This document shows, piece by piece, positions 1 through 6,318 of a DNA stretch of 33,330 nt. The number at the start of each line of letters is the position of its first letter. Position 1 is the first letter of the stretch. The notes under the pieces are model-generated. The model had not been told where the DNA came from, searched no databases, and saw only the letters and a program-made list of their open reading frames with translations. The stretch is taken from IMG/VR virus record IMGVR_UViG_3300033141_003795, positions 1 through 33,330 of that record, one strand, 5' to 3'. This DNA comes from a virus. A program made the position numbers and the translations under genes.

Positions 1-1
1 A

Positions 2-34
2 GAAATGAGAAAAGGAGCGCTCTCGCAAGGCTAA
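2..34 (+). CDS. possible 3' end of an upstream early gene (partial)
   Basis: The window opens inside a gene-dense region. The frame starting at base 2 reads through to TAA at 32-34, ending in MRKGALSQG. The stop lies 6 nt before the strong Shine-Dalgarno of the next gene, which is the spacing typical of this operon. Another frame (from base 1) is open to 84 but would overlap the next gene by about 30 nt. Too little is visible to assign a product or to be sure which frame is used. Confidence 0.25.
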   Translation, partial: EMRKGALSQG

Positions 35-52
35 AGAGAAAGGAGGTGAGAC

Positions 53-232
53 GTGAAACAAAGAAAACTAAAAATAATTTATAAAAATATGGATTCACAA
101 GCTACTCTGATGGACGCCAGAGATAGCATTAAGGATTCAATTAGAAATCAAATTATAGCTTTAACACATATAAATAAATCACTGGCGCACTCCAGGGAAG
201 CGAACAGGATACTATCAAAGGAGGCGGCGTAA
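53..232 (+). CDS. small early protein, 59 aa, unknown function
   Basis: A GTG start follows an excellent ribosome binding site (AGGAGGTGA at 41-49) and the frame runs 59 codons to TAA. The product is basic at its N-terminus (MKQRKLKIIYKN) and then a probable amphipathic helix with alternating charged and hydrophobic residues and no cysteines. It has no motif I recognise. It sits 29 nt before the next gene in the same early operon. The strong RBS is the main reason to believe it is translated. Confidence 0.6.
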   Translation: MKQRKLKIIYKNMDSQATLMDARDSIKDSIRNQIIALTHINKSLAHSREANRILSKEAA

Positions 233-261
233 GATCCGCCTCCAGTATTAAGGAGATTTAG

Positions 262-660
262 ATGATTAGATGGACAGAAAAGGAATTACCCATAAAATGC
301 AAAAACTGCGATATGCCGGAAAGTTATAAGAAGAATGCTTACGGCAGATGTGGTTATTGCTATGAGGAAAAAAGAAAAGGAGTAATTATGGATACGAGAG
401 TTTTTTTTGATATAGAAAAATTTGATAGCGATCATCTATCAATACTACACTATGCAAACAACGATTATAAGATTGTGTATGTCTACGGAAAGATAACTAT
501 AACATTCCACAGCAGGGAAGATTTAATTGGATTTGTAAAGAAACTGGAAGAAGAAATAAGACTAAAGATAGAAAGAGAAACAGACAAAGAAATTGAAATG
601 TTTAGGGCAACTGATGATTACAAAGCAGAAGTATTTGGAGAAGATGATGGAGAATATTAA
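262..660 (+). CDS. early protein with N-terminal zinc-ribbon, 132 aa
   Basis: The start is ATG after AGGAG at 251-255. Residues about 12-33 contain two CxxC knuckles (CKNC and CGYC), which should bind one zinc ion. The remainder is acidic, with a predicted helical stretch rich in E and K near the C-terminus. No enzyme motif is visible. The stop overlaps the next small zinc-ribbon gene. It is one of several short CxxC-containing proteins in this early operon, a class often involved in protein or nucleic acid binding in phages. The specific role is unknown. Confidence 0.75.
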   Translation: MIRWTEKELPIKCKNCDMPESYKKNAYGRCGYCYEEKRKGVIMDTRVFFDIEKFDSDHLSILHYANNDYKIVYVYGKITITFHSREDLIGFVKKLEEEIRLKIERETDKEIEMFRATDDYKAEVFGEDDGEY

Positions 661-790
661 ATGTAGCAATTGTAAACATTTATATGACTTCGGGACAAGC
701 TGGTATTGTTTCTTTGTTGAATCTGATATTAGTGATCCTGATAGAGATGTAACTGGATGTGAATACCACGAGGAGATAGAAGATGAGTAA
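647..790 (+). CDS. small zinc-ribbon-like protein, 47 aa
   Basis: The frame is open from an upstream ATG at 593, but GGAG at 637-640 sits 6 nt before ATG 647 (a second ATG lies at 644), so the short form is preferred. The product begins MENIKCSNCKHL and carries CxxC, then a single Cys in WYCFF and a final CEYH. This gives four possible zinc ligands. The 5' end overlaps the previous stop and the 3' end overlaps the start of the nuclease gene at 783, so translation is probably coupled. Function unknown. Confidence 0.65.
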   Translation: MENIKCSNCKHLYDFGTSWYCFFVESDISDPDRDVTGCEYHEEIEDE

Positions 791-1475
791 AATAAAAAAA
801 GTAAGACTTAATTTTAACGAACCGCATATCACCTATAAAGATAAAAACGAACAGAAAATCCCTGGAGTTACCACTGTTCTAAATGTTTTAGCGAAACCTG
901 CTCTAATTGTGTGGGCTTACAATAAAGGAATAAATGGAGAAAATTTATACGAAAGGGATGAGTCAGCAAATACTGGAACCGTAATACACGCCCGAATACT
1001 CGGCTATTTTTTAGGATACGAGATAGACAATTACAACATCAGCCCACAGGTCTGGGATTGGTCAGAAAACAGCCTTAACTCATTTAAGGAGCTTATAAGG
1101 AAAAAGAAAATAAAACTTATAGTTGCAGAAACTCCGCTTGTCTCTGAAAAATACGGTTATGGTGGAACCCTTGATCTTTACGCTTATTTTGATGATAGGC
1201 GAGAACTGTGGGATTTTAAAACCGGTTCAGGGATTTATGAAACAAATATTTATCAGCTTGCCGCACTTAATAATCTTTTGATTGAAAATGGCTATGAACC
1301 ACCAGAAAGGGTTGTTCCGGTAAATATTCCTAAAAGTCCTGATGATAGTTTTTCAATACAGTCAATTTCAGCAGACAATCTTAAAGATGAGTTTGAAATA
1401 TTTTTAAGCTGTTTAAAAATTTATAAGCTACAGAAAAAAATTAAAAACAAAAAGAAAGGAAAGATATGCCAATAA
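783..1475 (+). CDS. RecB/Cas4-like PD-(D/E)XK exonuclease, 230 aa
   Basis: Probable phage recombination exonuclease that resects DNA ends. The visible RecB-family motifs, in order, are His69 in GTVIHARI, Glu116 in VAETPLV, Asp131 in GGTLDLYAY, Asp144 and Lys146 in WDFKTG, and Gln158 in IYQLAAL. These are the metal- and phosphate-binding positions expected for the PD-(D/E)XK fold. The C-terminal tail is lysine-rich. It overlaps the next gene by 10 nt, suggesting a nuclease plus partner pair like other phage recombination modules. The fold assignment is firm; the exact substrate is inferred. Confidence 0.85.
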   Translation: MSKIKKVRLNFNEPHITYKDKNEQKIPGVTTVLNVLAKPALIVWAYNKGINGENLYERDESANTGTVIHARILGYFLGYEIDNYNISPQVWDWSENSLNSFKELIRKKKIKLIVAETPLVSEKYGYGGTLDLYAYFDDRRELWDFKTGSGIYETNIYQLAALNNLLIENGYEPPERVVPVNIPKSPDDSFSIQSISADNLKDEFEIFLSCLKIYKLQKKIKNKKKGKICQ

Positions 1476-2419
1476 AAGATTTTGAAGGAAGGGGACGGAT
1501 TCCACGCATTGGCAAAATCCGACTCGGTGAGAAAGTAAAAGGTTCTAAAGTAGAATATCCAAAAGCAGTAGATTATTTTGTATGTCCGCCGGAAGTTAAG
1601 GCGGTATACGGAGAAAAACCAAAGCGTCTTAACATCACTTTTCACTCCGATAATATTGAGGAGATTTTTCCGCAGTACTATAAACGTTATGGAAAATCTA
1701 CTGGTCTTGTCTGCAAGGGAGACGGAGAAGTAGCCAACGCCATAAATCCAAAAACAGGGGAATTTGAAGAAATTGAATGTTTGGGAAGAAACTGCGAATA
1801 CTGGAAAAAGAATCAGTGTAAAACTATAGGGAACTTGCATTTTATTGTTTTAGGCGTTAATCGTTTTGGTGTTTACCAGCTGGATACATCAAGCTATAAC
1901 TCAATTCTGAATGTAAATGGTGGTTTAAAGTATGCAAAAGAACTAACACGTGGAAGACTGGCAATGATCCCTTTTATTCTAGAAGTTGTCCCGCAGGAAG
2001 TAAATCCGGAAGGAAAGAAAAAAATTGTCTATGTCCTGCGCCTTGAGGCAAATATTGCAGAAATGATGAAGTCCTTAGGGGCGGATCCCGGAGAAGTGCT
2101 TAAGCTTAAAAAACCAGTACCGGAAGTCGTAGATATAGAGGAAGATCTACACGAAAAAAATCTTGTTGAAAGCATGCCTGTAACAATTGATGAGCTTAAA
2201 GACATGTGGATAAAGGTTTCCAAACTTGGAAAAACCAAAGAAGAAATTAAAGAGTATTTAATTAAAAAATACAAAATAAAAGAATCTTCAAAGGAACTTA
2301 CAAGAAAACAATTTGATGAATTTATGGCCTATTTGAAAAAAGAACTGGATAAAAAAGATGCCGAAGCAGAAGAAATAGAAAAAGGCTATGAAGAAGCAGA
2401 ACAAAAAGGATTAATTTAA
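1466..2419 (+). CDS. phiC31 Gp3-like protein, candidate recombination directionality factor, 317 aa
   Basis: The N-terminus (GRGRIPRIGKIRLGEKV, then a YPKAVDYFVCP region) and a central four-cysteine cluster (C83 in VCKGDGE, C105, C110, C118) resemble the family that contains phiC31 Gp3. Gp3 binds a large serine integrase and switches it to excision. The C-terminal third is helical and highly charged. Many homologues are annotated only as metal-binding or hypothetical and sit beside recombination genes, as here next to the RecB-like nuclease, so a second role in DNA recombination is possible. A large serine recombinase is encoded at 28378-29799. The family call is moderate; the RDF role is inference. 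Confidence 0.55.
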   Translation: MPIKDFEGRGRIPRIGKIRLGEKVKGSKVEYPKAVDYFVCPPEVKAVYGEKPKRLNITFHSDNIEEIFPQYYKRYGKSTGLVCKGDGEVANAINPKTGEFEEIECLGRNCEYWKKNQCKTIGNLHFIVLGVNRFGVYQLDTSSYNSILNVNGGLKYAKELTRGRLAMIPFILEVVPQEVNPEGKKKIVYVLRLEANIAEMMKSLGADPGEVLKLKKPVPEVVDIEEDLHEKNLVESMPVTIDELKDMWIKVSKLGKTKEEIKEYLIKKYKIKESSKELTRKQFDEFMAYLKKELDKKDAEAEEIEKGYEEAEQKGLI

Positions 2420-2423
2420 AAAT

Positions 2424-2494
2424 GGGGAGTCCATAGCTATAGCATTAGTTGCCTGCTGAATATATTAGCTGTAACAAAGCCAGCAGGTCTCCCT
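2424..2494 (+). ncRNA. structured RNA element with nested stems and possible pseudoknot
   Basis: This lies in the only sizeable gap of the first 8 kb. GGGGAG (2424-2429) pairs with CTCCCT (2489-2494), using one G-U pair. Immediately inside on the 3' side, GCCTGCTG (2451-2458) pairs with CAGCAGGT (2481-2488). The 21-nt 5' bulge contains TAGCTA (2434-2439), which can pair with TAGCTG (2466-2471) in the inner loop, making a pseudoknot. It ends 12 nt before ATG 2507, which lacks a clear Shine-Dalgarno. No U-tract follows, so it is not a simple terminator. It could be a cis-regulator or a small phage RNA. Confidence 0.45.
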
Positions 2495-2506
2495 AGATAA
2501 AATATT

Positions 2507-2851
2507 ATGAAATATAAACACAACAACCTAAATCCACAAGAAGCCGATATAGTAGAATACCTTAAAAATTACTGCAATGGTATTAGTCATGCTATATCTA
2601 ATGATGCACTAGCTTATAAGTTTCAGATAAACAAACGTAAGATGAGAAACTTGATAGTGCATTTAATTGTAAACTGTGGTGTTCCTATCGGCTCTTGCTC
2701 TACTAATCACAGCGGAGTTTATTTTATTGAGACTGAAGAGGATTTTAAAATAGCACACAGAGAGCTTATATCAAGAATTAAAAAACTCTCAAAAAGAGCA
2801 AAAGCTATAAGAAAATCTTTTTATAAAAATAGGCAATTACAACTAATATGA
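2507..2851 (+). CDS. winged-helix-like phage protein, 114 aa
   Basis: The sequence has the pattern of a small phage winged-helix protein: NPQEADIVEYL, a recognition-like segment (NKRKMRNLIVHLIVNCGVPI), a wing ending in SGVYFIETEEDF, and then a basic helical tail. Related proteins are common in the replication regions of Firmicutes phages and may bind origin or promoter DNA. ATG 2507 has almost no Shine-Dalgarno and is preceded by the structured element at 2424-2494, so translation may be controlled. The stop overlaps the next start (ATGA). Confidence 0.6.
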   Translation: MKYKHNNLNPQEADIVEYLKNYCNGISHAISNDALAYKFQINKRKMRNLIVHLIVNCGVPIGSCSTNHSGVYFIETEEDFKIAHRELISRIKKLSKRAKAIRKSFYKNRQLQLI

Positions 2852-2931
2852 TAACTCAATATATACTTTTAGCAGTTATATTAATCTTAATAATAGCTTA
2901 TTTAATTTTAACAAATAAGAGGATTAAATGA
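2848..2931 (+). CDS. single-pass membrane micro-protein, 27 aa
   Basis: ATG overlaps the previous stop as ATGA. The peptide is one hydrophobic helix (YILLAVILILIIAYLIL) with a short TNKRIK tail, so it should lie in the inner membrane with a basic cytoplasmic C-terminus. Its stop overlaps the next ATG in the same way, which argues that it is translated by coupling. It could be a host-envelope effector or an early regulator. No family recognised. Confidence 0.5.
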   Translation: MITQYILLAVILILIIAYLILTNKRIK

Positions 2932-3098
2932 ATTACGATAGATTACAAAAATTTAGTAAAGAAAAATTAATTGAGTTTATCTTATATAAAGATGAACGGA
3001 TTGAGCAATTAGAAAATAGAGTTAAGAATTTAAAGTATATTGGAAGGCTCTATATTGATTGCAAACCTTATAGTTTTTATATTAAAAAAGATGATTAA
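2928..3098 (+). CDS. small charged protein, 56 aa
   Basis: Starts at ATG inside an ATGA overlap and ends inside the start of the 3D-domain gene (ATG 3091). The N-terminal two thirds (KFSKEKLIEFILYKDERIEQLENRVKNL) looks like a short coiled coil. The C-terminus contains YIGRLYIDCKPYSFYIKKDD. No known domain. The chained start-stop overlaps on both sides are the main evidence that it is real. Confidence 0.5.
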   Translation: MNYDRLQKFSKEKLIEFILYKDERIEQLENRVKNLKYIGRLYIDCKPYSFYIKKDD

Positions 3099-3621
3099 CT
3101 ATAAAAAATTAATCCTAATACAACGAATAGTAGCTTTACTTATAATCTTAACCCTCGTGGCTGGATTGATAGTATTTTACTGGATTGATAATTATCCCAG
3201 AATAGAAGTAAAAAAAGAAGTTGTAACAGAAGTAAAAGTTGTAAAAGAAAAAGAATACATAAAAGTTAATAAATATATAAATAAAAAATTAGGTTACTGG
3301 GATATATACAACGTCAGCGCTTATACCTCACTTGATGAAGGATGTAATAACATATCCGCAATTGGTCTGGATATAGCAAAATGGGATAAATATTTTAATT
3401 TTTGTGCCGTAGACCCCGAGTTAATCCCTTACGGTTCTACAGTTTTGGTTGAAATTGAAGGCAAAATATATTCCTTTTTAGCTGCTGACTGCGGGTATTT
3501 AATTAAAGGTAAAAAAATTGACTTATATTTTAATTATGACTTAGATAATGCGTTTAAATTTGGAAGAAGAAATTTAAATGTGCTTGTAATTGAGAGTAAG
3601 GAAGTGGCTTTAAGTGATTAA
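3091..3621 (+). CDS. membrane-anchored 3D-domain protein, 176 aa
   Basis: The start at 3091 is chosen because it overlaps the previous stop. An upstream in-frame ATG at 3040 would bury 17 residues in the neighbour. Residues 11-30 form one transmembrane helix, followed by a K/E/V-rich stalk. From about 75 on there is a 3D (Asp-Asp-Asp) double-psi barrel domain like that of MltA-type lytic transglycosylases: SAYTS, VDPELIPYG (D108), AADCG (D133) and KIDLYF (D144), then FGRR. The likely role is peptidoglycan cleavage or remodelling at the outer face of the membrane. It is far from the lysis cassette, so its early placement is odd. Confidence 0.75.
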   Translation: MINYKKLILIQRIVALLIILTLVAGLIVFYWIDNYPRIEVKKEVVTEVKVVKEKEYIKVNKYINKKLGYWDIYNVSAYTSLDEGCNNISAIGLDIAKWDKYFNFCAVDPELIPYGSTVLVEIEGKIYSFLAADCGYLIKGKKIDLYFNYDLDNAFKFGRRNLNVLVIESKEVALSD

Positions 3622-3679
3622 ATCAACACAAGCGCAATATAGGGAAGCTGTAGAATATTTAAAAAGTAGGAAAAAGTGA
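3614..3679 (+). CDS. possible micro-ORF, 21 aa
   Basis: GTG overlaps the stop of the 3D-domain gene, and the reading frame (MIKSTQAQYREAVEYLKSRKK) ends in an overlap with the next GTG. It shares the GTGATTAAA start context with the micro-ORF at 4488. It may be a translation-coupling leader rather than a functional protein. Confidence 0.3.
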   Translation: MIKSTQAQYREAVEYLKSRKK

Positions 3680-3855
3680 AAATAGAAGATTTATCTAAAA
3701 ATTTGAAAATAGAAATAAAAAGACATAGCTATTTCCAAGAGTGTCCCGATTGTGGAGTAAGAACAAGTTTTAATGTTTGTCCTTATTGCAATGAAATTAT
3801 AGATGAATTTGACATAAAGAAAGTTGACATAAAGAAAGTTAGGAAAAATGAATAA
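3676..3855 (+). CDS. small zinc-ribbon protein, 59 aa
   Basis: A GTG start within a GTGA overlap. Residues 24-38 contain CPDC and CPYC knuckles separated by 11 residues, a typical rubredoxin-like zinc ribbon. The C-terminus contains a duplicated pentapeptide (DIKKV twice) made by a perfect 15-bp tandem repeat. The stop overlaps the next gene's start. It is probably a protein- or nucleic-acid-binding adaptor; the partner is unknown. Confidence 0.55.
   Translation: MKIEDLSKNLKIEIKRHSYFQECPDCGVRTSFNVCPYCNEIIDEFDIKKVDIKKVRKNE
3811..3840 (+). repeat. 15-bp tandem direct repeat, two copies
   Basis: GACATAAAGAAAGTT occurs twice head to tail with no mismatch (3811-3825 and 3826-3840), adding one DIKKV to the small zinc-ribbon protein. 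It contains two TTGACA-like boxes (3809-3814, 3824-3829), but no good -10 follows at 16-18 nt. It is a recent in-frame slippage or duplication. Confidence 0.9.
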
Positions 3856-4495
3856 AACAAAAATAGAATGGACAGATTATAGCTGGAATCCGATTACAGG
3901 TTGCCTGCGTAATTGCTGGTATTGTTATGCAAAAAAGTTATTTACCAGGTTTCATAGAAGTTTTGAGCCAACCTTTTATCCCGAAAGATTATCTGAACTA
4001 AGAAAACTAAGAAAACCGGCAAAAATCTTTGTATGTTCTGTGGCAGATTTATTTGCTGAATGGACACCAGAAGAATGGCGTGATGCAGTTTTAAATGAAA
4101 TCTCAAAACCAGAATATAAACATCTTACTTTTCAATTATTAACTAAAAATCCAGAAAATATTAGATTACAAGCTAAAGAAAACATCTGGATTGGTGCAAC
4201 AATCACAAAACAAAGAGAATTAGACTTAATGTATGCCCTCGTTAACAACTATCAGGGATTAAAGTTTTTATCTTTTGAGCCGTTACTTGAAGCAATTACC
4301 CCATCGCGGATAGATGGATATTTTAGGAAAATTGACTGGGTTATTATAGGGAAATTAACAGGAAGCAATAAAGTTAAATTGGAAAAGGAATGGGTGTATT
4401 TTTTAATTAGGAATTGTAGGGCAAATAATATACCAATATTCCTAAAAGACAATCTCAAATGGCATGAAAAAATACAGGAGTTTCCAAGTGATTAA
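3848..4495 (+). CDS. DUF5131 (phage Gp37/Gp68-like) radical-SAM-type protein, 215 aa
   Basis: The N-terminus KIEWTDYSWNPITGC is the signature of the phage Gp37/Gp68 family. Cys19, Cys23 and Cys26 form CxxxCxxC (CLRNCWYC), the [4Fe-4S] ligand pattern of radical SAM enzymes. Further family-like stretches are KIFVCSVADLF, FQLLTKNPENI and FLSFEPLL, with an IWIGATI strand between. The reaction catalysed by this family is not established to my knowledge. It sits among early genes, so it could modify a nucleic acid or a host factor. A weak AGGA precedes the ATG. Confidence 0.8.
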   Translation: MNKTKIEWTDYSWNPITGCLRNCWYCYAKKLFTRFHRSFEPTFYPERLSELRKLRKPAKIFVCSVADLFAEWTPEEWRDAVLNEISKPEYKHLTFQLLTKNPENIRLQAKENIWIGATITKQRELDLMYALVNNYQGLKFLSFEPLLEAITPSRIDGYFRKIDWVIIGKLTGSNKVKLEKEWVYFLIRNCRANNIPIFLKDNLKWHEKIQEFPSD

Positions 4496-4583
4496 ACCAT
4501 ATTATGAAGATCCGTATTTTGTGCCTGTGGGAAATGGAGTAAAGATTGGAACAACTTACTTTAGATTTGGAAGAAAAGCTTGA
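4488..4583 (+). CDS. possible micro-ORF or gene remnant, 31 aa
   Basis: GTG overlaps the previous stop. The peptide begins VIKPYYEDPYF, which resembles the first residues of many phage DNA methyltransferases (I/MKPYYED...), but the frame soon leaves that pattern and ends. The 66-aa gene with a good RBS starts inside it at 4546. It is either a decayed N-terminal fragment or a coupling leader. The same first residues recur at 4743. Confidence 0.25.
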   Translation: MIKPYYEDPYFVPVGNGVKIGTTYFRFGRKA

Positions 4584-4765
4584 ATATAATTTCAAAAATT
4601 ATGACTGGCTTAAAGGTAATACAGATAATTTGATAATTTTTTTTAAAGATAAATTAAAGGATAGGAATTTAAAACCTCACTTAAGGAAAGATTGCATAAG
4701 AAGATTAAAGGAATTAGAAAGAGGTGAAAGAGGTAAGGGTAATTGATTAAACCATATTACGAAGA
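4489..4765 (+). repeat. 22-bp near-perfect direct repeats flanking a small gene
   Basis: Bases 4489-4510 and 4744-4765 are identical except for one T/C change (TGATTAAACCATATTA then T or C then GAAGA). They are 255 bp apart and bracket the 66-aa gene at 4546-4746. Both copies begin at a gene stop codon and encode IKPYYE. This suggests insertion or duplication of the intervening gene by short-homology recombination. Confidence 0.85.
4546..4746 (+). CDS. small charged protein, 66 aa
   Basis: A TTG start with GGAG at 4536-4539 at ideal spacing. The product (MEQLTLDLEEKLEYNF..., ending RLKELERGERGKGN) is helical, acidic at the N-terminus and basic at the C-terminus. It contains no conserved motif I recognise. 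The gene lies between two 22-bp direct repeats, so it may be a recently acquired cassette. Its stop overlaps the next possible micro-ORF. Confidence 0.55.
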   Translation: MEQLTLDLEEKLEYNFKNYDWLKGNTDNLIIFFKDKLKDRNLKPHLRKDCIRRLKELERGERGKGN

Positions 4766-4799
4766 AGAGAATATAACAAATTGTAATTTAGGAAGGTAA
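4743..4799 (+). CDS. possible micro-ORF or remnant, 18 aa
   Basis: A TTG overlapping the previous TGA opens LIKPYYEEENITNCNLGR. The first residues repeat those of the micro-ORF at 4488. The stop lies just before the TTG start of the replication gene at 4802, and GGAAGG (4791-4796) within it serves that gene. It is probably a leftover of the direct repeat rather than a functional protein. Confidence 0.2.
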   Translation: MIKPYYEEENITNCNLGR

Positions 4800-4801
4800 A
4801 T

Positions 4802-5554
4802 TTGAGTAGGCCAAAAAAACAAACAGTAGATTATTTCCCACATTACTGTATACACGGTAAGACTATGTTTATTTTAGAGCAAAAATACGGTAATGACGGT
4901 TATGCTTTCTGGTTTAAATTATTGGAACTTCTGGGAAGCTCGGAAGGACATTACCTGCATTTAGAAAATGGAGCGGATTGGGAATATTTAATAGCTAAAA
5001 CAAAAATGGATAAGGAAAAATGTAATGAAATTCTAAATCTTTTAGCCACATTAAAAGCTATAGACAGGGATTTATGGGAACAGGAAAGAATAGTTTGGAG
5101 TGATAATTTTATTGAAAATGTTAAAGACGCATATCGTAATAGGGTTGTAGATATCCCTAAAAAACCTAATTTCTTACGTAAGAAATCCCGAAAGAAAAAG
5201 GATAAACAACGTAAGAAATCCACAAATGAAATGAAAGTAAATGAAATGAAATTAAATAAAAATATATATAGCTCTGACCTTAAAAATAAGTCAGAGCAAA
5301 AACCTAAAATTAATTTCAATTTTTCTACTTCTAAATGGGAAAATATAAGCGAAGAAAATAAAAAGCTGTGGAATGAGGCATATCCAGCTTGTGATATAGA
5401 GCTTGAGCTTAAAAAAATGAAAGCATGGATACTTTCAGCTGGAGCTAAAGGACATAAAAGGAATTGGCTAAAGTTTATAACAAACTGGCTATCTCGGACA
5501 CAGGATAAGGGTGGAAGTGTTAATAAAAAAAATAAAGACTGGAGGAGGACGTAG
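4802..5554 (+). CDS. DUF4373/DnaD-like replication initiator, 250 aa
   Basis: The start is TTG after GGAAGG. The N-terminal 100 residues (YFPHYCIHGKTMFILEQKYGNDGYAFWFKLLELL) match the Lin1244/Lin1753-like domain that begins many phage replication initiators, normally a winged helix. A lysine-rich linker (about 125-165) follows. The C-terminal part (ELELKKMKAWILSAGAKGHKRNWLKFITNWLSR) resembles the C-terminal segment shared by phage primosome and DnaD-type proteins. It likely binds the phage origin and recruits the replicative helicase. It overlaps the next gene by one base, and that gene is a helicase-loader candidate. Confidence 0.75.
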   Translation: MSRPKKQTVDYFPHYCIHGKTMFILEQKYGNDGYAFWFKLLELLGSSEGHYLHLENGADWEYLIAKTKMDKEKCNEILNLLATLKAIDRDLWEQERIVWSDNFIENVKDAYRNRVVDIPKKPNFLRKKSRKKKDKQRKKSTNEMKVNEMKLNKNIYSSDLKNKSEQKPKINFNFSTSKWENISEENKKLWNEAYPACDIELELKKMKAWILSAGAKGHKRNWLKFITNWLSRTQDKGGSVNKKNKDWRRT

Positions 5555-5943
5555 TGTTAGATAGAAAAGTATTTGATGATGGCATAGAAGAAATTGAAAA
5601 CGCATTTGATAATTTTATAATGACAAAAACCAAAGGGGATATCTGGTATAAATACTGTAACTACCTAACTGACGAGGATTTTAAAAAGAAAATAAAAAAC
5701 GTAATACGGGGTTGCCGAAGAACCCCCACCCTTGCAGATATCATAGATTGGAAAGGATACTATGTAGACGGTAAATTAGAAGAAGACTTGAAAGCAAGGC
5801 AGCAGGAAAAAGAATGGCAGGCAAAAAAAGAAGAAGAAAAAATACCGCCTCGTAGTAGGAAAATGACCATATTAACATATAGGACATTGGCAAAGTTTAA
5901 ACCAAAATATTATGAAAAATTAAAACAATTGGAGGGGAAATGA
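5554..5943 (+). CDS. G39P-like helicase loader/inhibitor candidate, 129 aa
   Basis: A GTG start shares one base with the previous TAG and follows GGAGGAGG (5541-5548). The middle (IWYKYCNYLTDEDFKKKIKNVIRGCRRTPTLADI) matches the pattern of SPP1 G39P-type proteins: a helical N-domain with W..Y...L.D.DF...I..VI......PT.ADI. The C-terminal half is charged and probably disordered, as in G39P, where that part contacts the helicase. With the upstream initiator it forms a loading module. No DnaB-type helicase is visible in this window, so the host helicase is the likely partner. The assignment is by pattern only. Confidence 0.55.
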   Translation: MLDRKVFDDGIEEIENAFDNFIMTKTKGDIWYKYCNYLTDEDFKKKIKNVIRGCRRTPTLADIIDWKGYYVDGKLEEDLKARQQEKEWQAKKEEEKIPPRSRKMTILTYRTLAKFKPKYYEKLKQLEGK

Positions 5944-6059
5944 TATTAAATTGTAGTAGATGTGAGAAAGAGATATTTGTACCAGATAGCTGGACACTGT
6001 CTGAAAGGGATTACAAAGAGATTTTATGTCAAGAGTGTAAAGAAAGTGATGAGAAATAA
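5940..6059 (+). CDS. zinc-ribbon micro-protein, 39 aa
   Basis: ATGA overlap with the previous gene. Two knuckles, CSRC and CQEC, separated by about 22 residues, make a compact zinc ribbon filling most of the protein. The stop overlaps the next ATG (TAATG). It is part of a run of coupled mini-genes; role unknown. Confidence 0.55.
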   Translation: MILNCSRCEKEIFVPDSWTLSERDYKEILCQECKESDEK

Positions 6060-6193
6060 TGACACAGAATAAAAATCTGGATGAGGAAATTAAAGAATGG
6101 TTAGAAAGTTTTTCAAAGGAAGAATGGATTAAGAAATTAGATGAAGAAAAGAAAATATTTCTTAAAAATTTAAAAGAAAGCGAGGAGAGCTAA
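6059..6193 (+). CDS. small helical protein, 44 aa
   Basis: TAATG coupling on both sides. The peptide is very acidic and helical (DEEIKEWLESFSKEEWIKKLDEEKK). No motif recognised. GAGGAG near its 3' end provides the RBS of the next gene. Confidence 0.5.
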   Translation: MTQNKNLDEEIKEWLESFSKEEWIKKLDEEKKIFLKNLKESEES

Positions 6194-6318
6194 TGGGAGT
6201 ACCTTGGACCAGAGATATGGTTAAATTTTTATTTGGTGATAAACAATCTAGTGATAAACAAATTAAGAAAATCAGAAAAGTGAGGAGAAATGAAATATTT
6301 TACAAAAGAATATATTGA
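6193..6318 (+). CDS. small basic protein, 41 aa
   Basis: ATG overlaps the previous TAA, with GAGGAG (6182-6187) at good spacing. The peptide (MGVPWTRDMVKFLFGDKQSSDK...) has a basic C-terminus. Its last 29 nt overlap the start of the 133-aa gene at 6290, whose RBS is inside it. Function unknown. Confidence 0.45.
   Translation: MGVPWTRDMVKFLFGDKQSSDKQIKKIRKVRRNEIFYKRIY

Noticed and set aside
593-643. N-terminal extension of the zinc-ribbon mini-gene at 647
   Set aside because: It would lie fully inside the previous gene with no SD at 593. GGAG at 637-640 fits ATG 647 much better.
1421-1840. Long reading frame on the - strand
   Set aside because: It overlaps two well-supported + strand genes (RecB-like nuclease, Gp3-like protein), shows a low-complexity F/S/I-rich product, and has no supporting SD.
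2424-2494. tRNA-like gene
   Set aside because: The acceptor-like stem and length fit superficially, but there is no T-arm (GTTCAA-type) sequence, no anticodon loop in the right place, and no CCA-compatible 3' end. Kept as a structured RNA only.
3809-3852. Promoter with two TTGACA boxes in the 15-bp repeat
   Set aside because: No -10-like hexamer at 16-18 nt from either box; the sequence at the expected place is GC-poor but not TATAAT-like. Explained by the tandem repeat inside a gene.
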